The position numbers were made by a program, and so were the translations under genes. The notes below the pieces were generated by a model. That model searched no databases. It was not told where the DNA came from and saw nothing but the letters and a program-made list of their open reading frames with translations. A DNA stretch of 64,000 nt from MPNP01 sp963668325 (GTDB lineage: Bacteria > Pseudomonadota > Alphaproteobacteria > Rhodobacterales > Rhodobacteraceae): assembly GCA_963668325.1 (NCBI GenBank), contig OY764222.1, positions 3,038,001 through 3,102,000 on the forward strand. The letters run 5' to 3'. Positions 63,616 to 64,000 of the stretch are shown piece by piece (within the stretch, counting starts at the first letter, position 1; the number at the start of each line of letters is the position of its first letter).

Positions 63616-64000
63616 GTGGCCAAGAAAAGGACTCAGAATTCCCTCAAAAGAACTCTCCCTCTGAGAAACCGGAGGGAACGGGTTCTAATCGTTTGTGAAG
63701 GAAAAAAACGGAACCTCAGGGCTAAAAGACCACTACTGACTAACCACGGCAACTGTTTATGGCTCAGCATCAGACCCAAATTATCTTGTTAAACAAGCCA
63801 GGAAGAAACACACTGAAGAAGAAAAATATGGCGATGGTTACGATAAAGTATATTGTGTATTCGATCGTGATGAACACACAAAATTTGAAGTGGCTAGGTT
63901 AAATGCTAGGAGTTCCGGCTTAATTCCAATTTGTTCATGGCCATGTTTTGAATTCTGGATTCTGCTTCACTTTGGTTTTACGCGTAAGCCCTATGACAGT
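63616..64000 (+). pseudogene. rloB: RloB-like protein, frameshifted and partial
   Basis: From GTG 63616 the frame reads AKKRTQNSLKRTL, RNRRERVLIVCEGKK and then shifts at a seven-A run (63702-63708). The family continuation KTEP occurs one phase over. A few bases appear missing after it, and the third phase continues GLKDHY, then TGA at 63737-63739, then LTTATVYGSASDPNY, YDKVYCVFDRDEHTKFEVA and SWPCFEFWILLHF, which are clear RloB motifs. The gene runs off the right edge. The combination of frameshifts and a stop suggests real decay. Confidence 0.8.

Noticed and set aside
1..64000. CRISPR arrays, rRNA genes, prophage structural genes or an integrase next to the tRNA
   Set aside because: No regularly spaced repeats, rRNA stretches, phage genes or site-specific recombinase were seen; the only tRNA is flanked by housekeeping genes.

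Overview
The window looks like a low-GC (about 40% by eye) chromosome segment of an alphaproteobacterium, probably a free-living or host-associated heterotroph. The evidence is gene order and family type. The block bamE / DUF177 - rpmF - plsX - fabH - ihfA - merR - tRNA-Pro is alphaproteobacterial, as are the tandem-domain dCTP deaminase, the nagZ - SPOR - argS - dgt run, erpA next to xth, a DUF1289 protein after ruvX, CcmI, and the heterotetrameric sarcosine oxidase operon soxBDAG. Many starts are TTG or GTG.

Layout. 0-5 kb: acyl-CoA catabolism, with a methylglutaconyl-CoA hydratase-like crotonase (cut by the left edge), a beta-keto acid cleavage enzyme of the carnitine type, phaA-phaB and an isovaleryl-CoA dehydrogenase. 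5-15 kb: a PLP aminotransferase-fold protein, an M48 lipoprotein protease, a HAD phosphatase, glmU-glmS, an orphan zinc-type ABC ATPase beside a bacterial GOLPH3/GPP34 protein, moaA and msrB. 15.3-25.6 kb: a defence island made of a complete type I restriction-modification operon (hsdM-hsdS-hsdR with 4-base overlaps) followed by an OLD-type ATPase/TOPRIM nuclease and a UvrD-like helicase, matching a Gabija pair (GajA-GajB). 25.7-37.8 kb: housekeeping core (envelope, lipid, translation, nucleotide, Fe-S and DNA repair genes, and one tRNA). 38-39.6 kb: an AAA ATPase with C-terminal ankyrin repeats. 39.7-48.5 kb: a catabolic cluster (FAD monooxygenase, a small membrane protein, agmatinase-type ureohydrolase, zinc alcohol dehydrogenase, enolase-superfamily dehydratase, TRAP transporter, 2-keto-3-deoxygalactonokinase) best read as sugar-acid uptake and degradation. 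48.5-53.9 kb: an accessory stretch holding two unknown genes and a GC-rich insertion sequence that has split the antitoxin gene of a brnTA toxin-antitoxin operon. The insertion has matching 27-base terminal repeats and an 11-base target duplication. 53.9-59.1 kb: soxBDAG. 59.4-60.1 kb: a vapBC-type toxin-antitoxin pair. 60.5-62.2 kb: ccmI, ruvX, DUF1289. 62.3 kb to the right edge: a decaying rloA-rloB-like pair with frameshifts and a nonsense codon.

The most interesting items are the IS transposase, which carries a DruA-type (DUF4338) domain fused to a Tn5-like DDE catalytic domain; the IS-interrupted brnA with the brnT toxin left intact; an AT-rich tail inside the IS that resembles a nearby chromosomal sequence; the RM-Gabija island; the bacterial GOLPH3 relative; and the AAA-ankyrin protein. 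No wholly unknown multi-gene system could be demonstrated from sequence alone.
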